Assembly (NCBI RefSeq): GCF_001649575.2
Contig: NC_051431.1
Location: 16,774,173 to 16,838,172 of the forward strand
Length of the DNA stretch: 64,000 nucleotides
Reading direction: 5' to 3'
Source: Kryptolebias marmoratus
Lineage: Eukaryota; Chordata; Actinopteri; Cyprinodontiformes; Rivulidae
Part shown: piece after piece, positions 63,501 to 64,000 of the stretch
How the letters are laid out: every line of letters begins with the position of its first letter
Numbering within the stretch: position 1 is the first letter of the stretch
The notes under the pieces: generated by a model
What the model was told of the DNA's origin: nothing
Databases searched by the model: none
What the model saw: only the letters and a program-made list of their open reading frames with translations
Program-made: the position numbers and the translations under genes

Positions 63501-64000
63501 TGTTAATAGTAGATTAGTCACTCGAAAGATGCTTTGGGCCACTGCGGCACTAGTCAGTCCCTCTGTGTGTGTGTGTTTGAATTTATGACCGAGCGAGGAA
63601 CAGGAAGCGCAGAAGCCAACAGATTGAGGAATTTGCCCCTTAATCATTGTACAGTTTAATTAAAGCTGCCTCACTTGATGAACAAAGATACACAGAGACA
63701 CATGGCTGCGGGGCGCGTGATGTCACCGCATTGTTTTGCAAAGGCAGCCGCAAACATTTCAGTGTCTCCTGGATGCCAGCTTCTCTCCCCACACAGTGAC
63801 AAAACCCATCTCCTGTAAGCATTTTGACGGGGAGTCTATCTCACTGTGTGTTCTCACCTTCTTCCCTCTGCTCATTTCTGCTCCCTCTGGCGCACCGACG
63901 ACACATTACAGCAGCGTGTTTTTCACGCAGCACTGAGGTATTGCTGCCCTGTTGTTGGCCTCACCCAACACAGCACGTCACCTAAAACACGCAGTGTTAC

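Larger units (their letters stand above)
50196..64000. other. Downstream region without a recognised gene
   Basis: Repeats occupy parts: 53090-53300, 53480-54110 around the gap, family A copies, the palindromic MITE at 55738-55951, a tandem repeat at 62341-62420 and purine-rich DNA at 63057-63500. ORFs at 52554-52847 and 55164-55532 are in GC-richer DNA but match nothing I know. No exon chain with splice signals could be built on either strand. Confidence 0.45.

Noticed and set aside
63048..63647. 199-codon minus-strand ORF
   Set aside because: Produced by a purine-rich plus strand; composition is mostly Ser, Phe, Leu and an Ile-Tyr run from (TA)n.
1..64000. CRISPR arrays, bacterial operons, integrated viral genes
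   Set aside because: None seen; the sequence is vertebrate nuclear DNA, and the only transposon coding trace is a broken Tc1 transposase and LINE ends.

Overview
The window is a piece of a ray-finned (teleost) fish nuclear genome. The evidence is one large spliced vertebrate gene, AT-rich introns with GT/AG borders, (CA)n/(TG)n microsatellites, and many decayed transposable elements of types common in fish: Tc1, hAT and Tigger-like DNA elements, RTE/L2-type LINE tails and a tRNA-derived SINE. Two runs of N at 38618-38669 and 53658-53957 are assembly gaps. The species cannot be fixed from the sequence.

The dominant content is one plus-strand gene, ARAP1 (Arf-GAP with Rho-GAP domain, ankyrin repeat and PH domain 1). 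Its coding part runs from 7309 (or 7351) to the stop at 47877-47879. I rebuilt 32 coding exons by reading each open frame out to consensus splice sites. All phases agree, and the joined length is exactly divisible by three, giving 1600 codons plus stop from the first ATG or 1586 from the second. The domain order is complete: SAM, proline-rich linker, PH1, PH2, ArfGAP with an intact zinc finger and catalytic arginine, degenerate ankyrin region, PH3, PH4, RhoGAP with its arginine finger, Ras-association and PH5. The C-terminal half closely matches remembered mammalian ARAP1, which separates it from ARAP2 and ARAP3. Whether it is the fish a or b copy cannot be told.

Layout: 1-7243 is upstream non-coding DNA with LINE and SINE remnants and a few GC-richer patches that could be promoters. 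The SAM exon lies at 7309-8342. A 7.9 kb intron follows, ending in a second probable start: an alternative first exon at about 15.8-16.4 kb, with its own ATG at 16128, reads in frame into exon 2 and would give a SAM-less protein of about 1296 residues. Exons 3-12 (19.2-26.5 kb) encode the acidic linker, PH1, PH2 and ArfGAP. An 8.2 kb intron holds a Tigger-like element and an unexplained exon-like open block at 29895-30066. Exons 13-31 (34.6-46.7 kb) encode the ankyrin region through PH5. The last coding exon (47859) carries six codons and the stop, and a strong splice donor lies 27 bases after the stop, so the 3' UTR may continue in an exon near 49649-50195.

From about 50.2 kb to the end I recognise no second gene. 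That stretch holds repeats, including several copies of an interspersed family I cannot name, a 214-bp palindromic MITE, a 20-bp tandem repeat and purine-rich low-complexity DNA. I see no bacterial-type operon, CRISPR array or viral genome. The most useful leads are the alternative ARAP1 start, the exon-like block in intron 12, the probable 3'-UTR intron and the unnamed repeat families.
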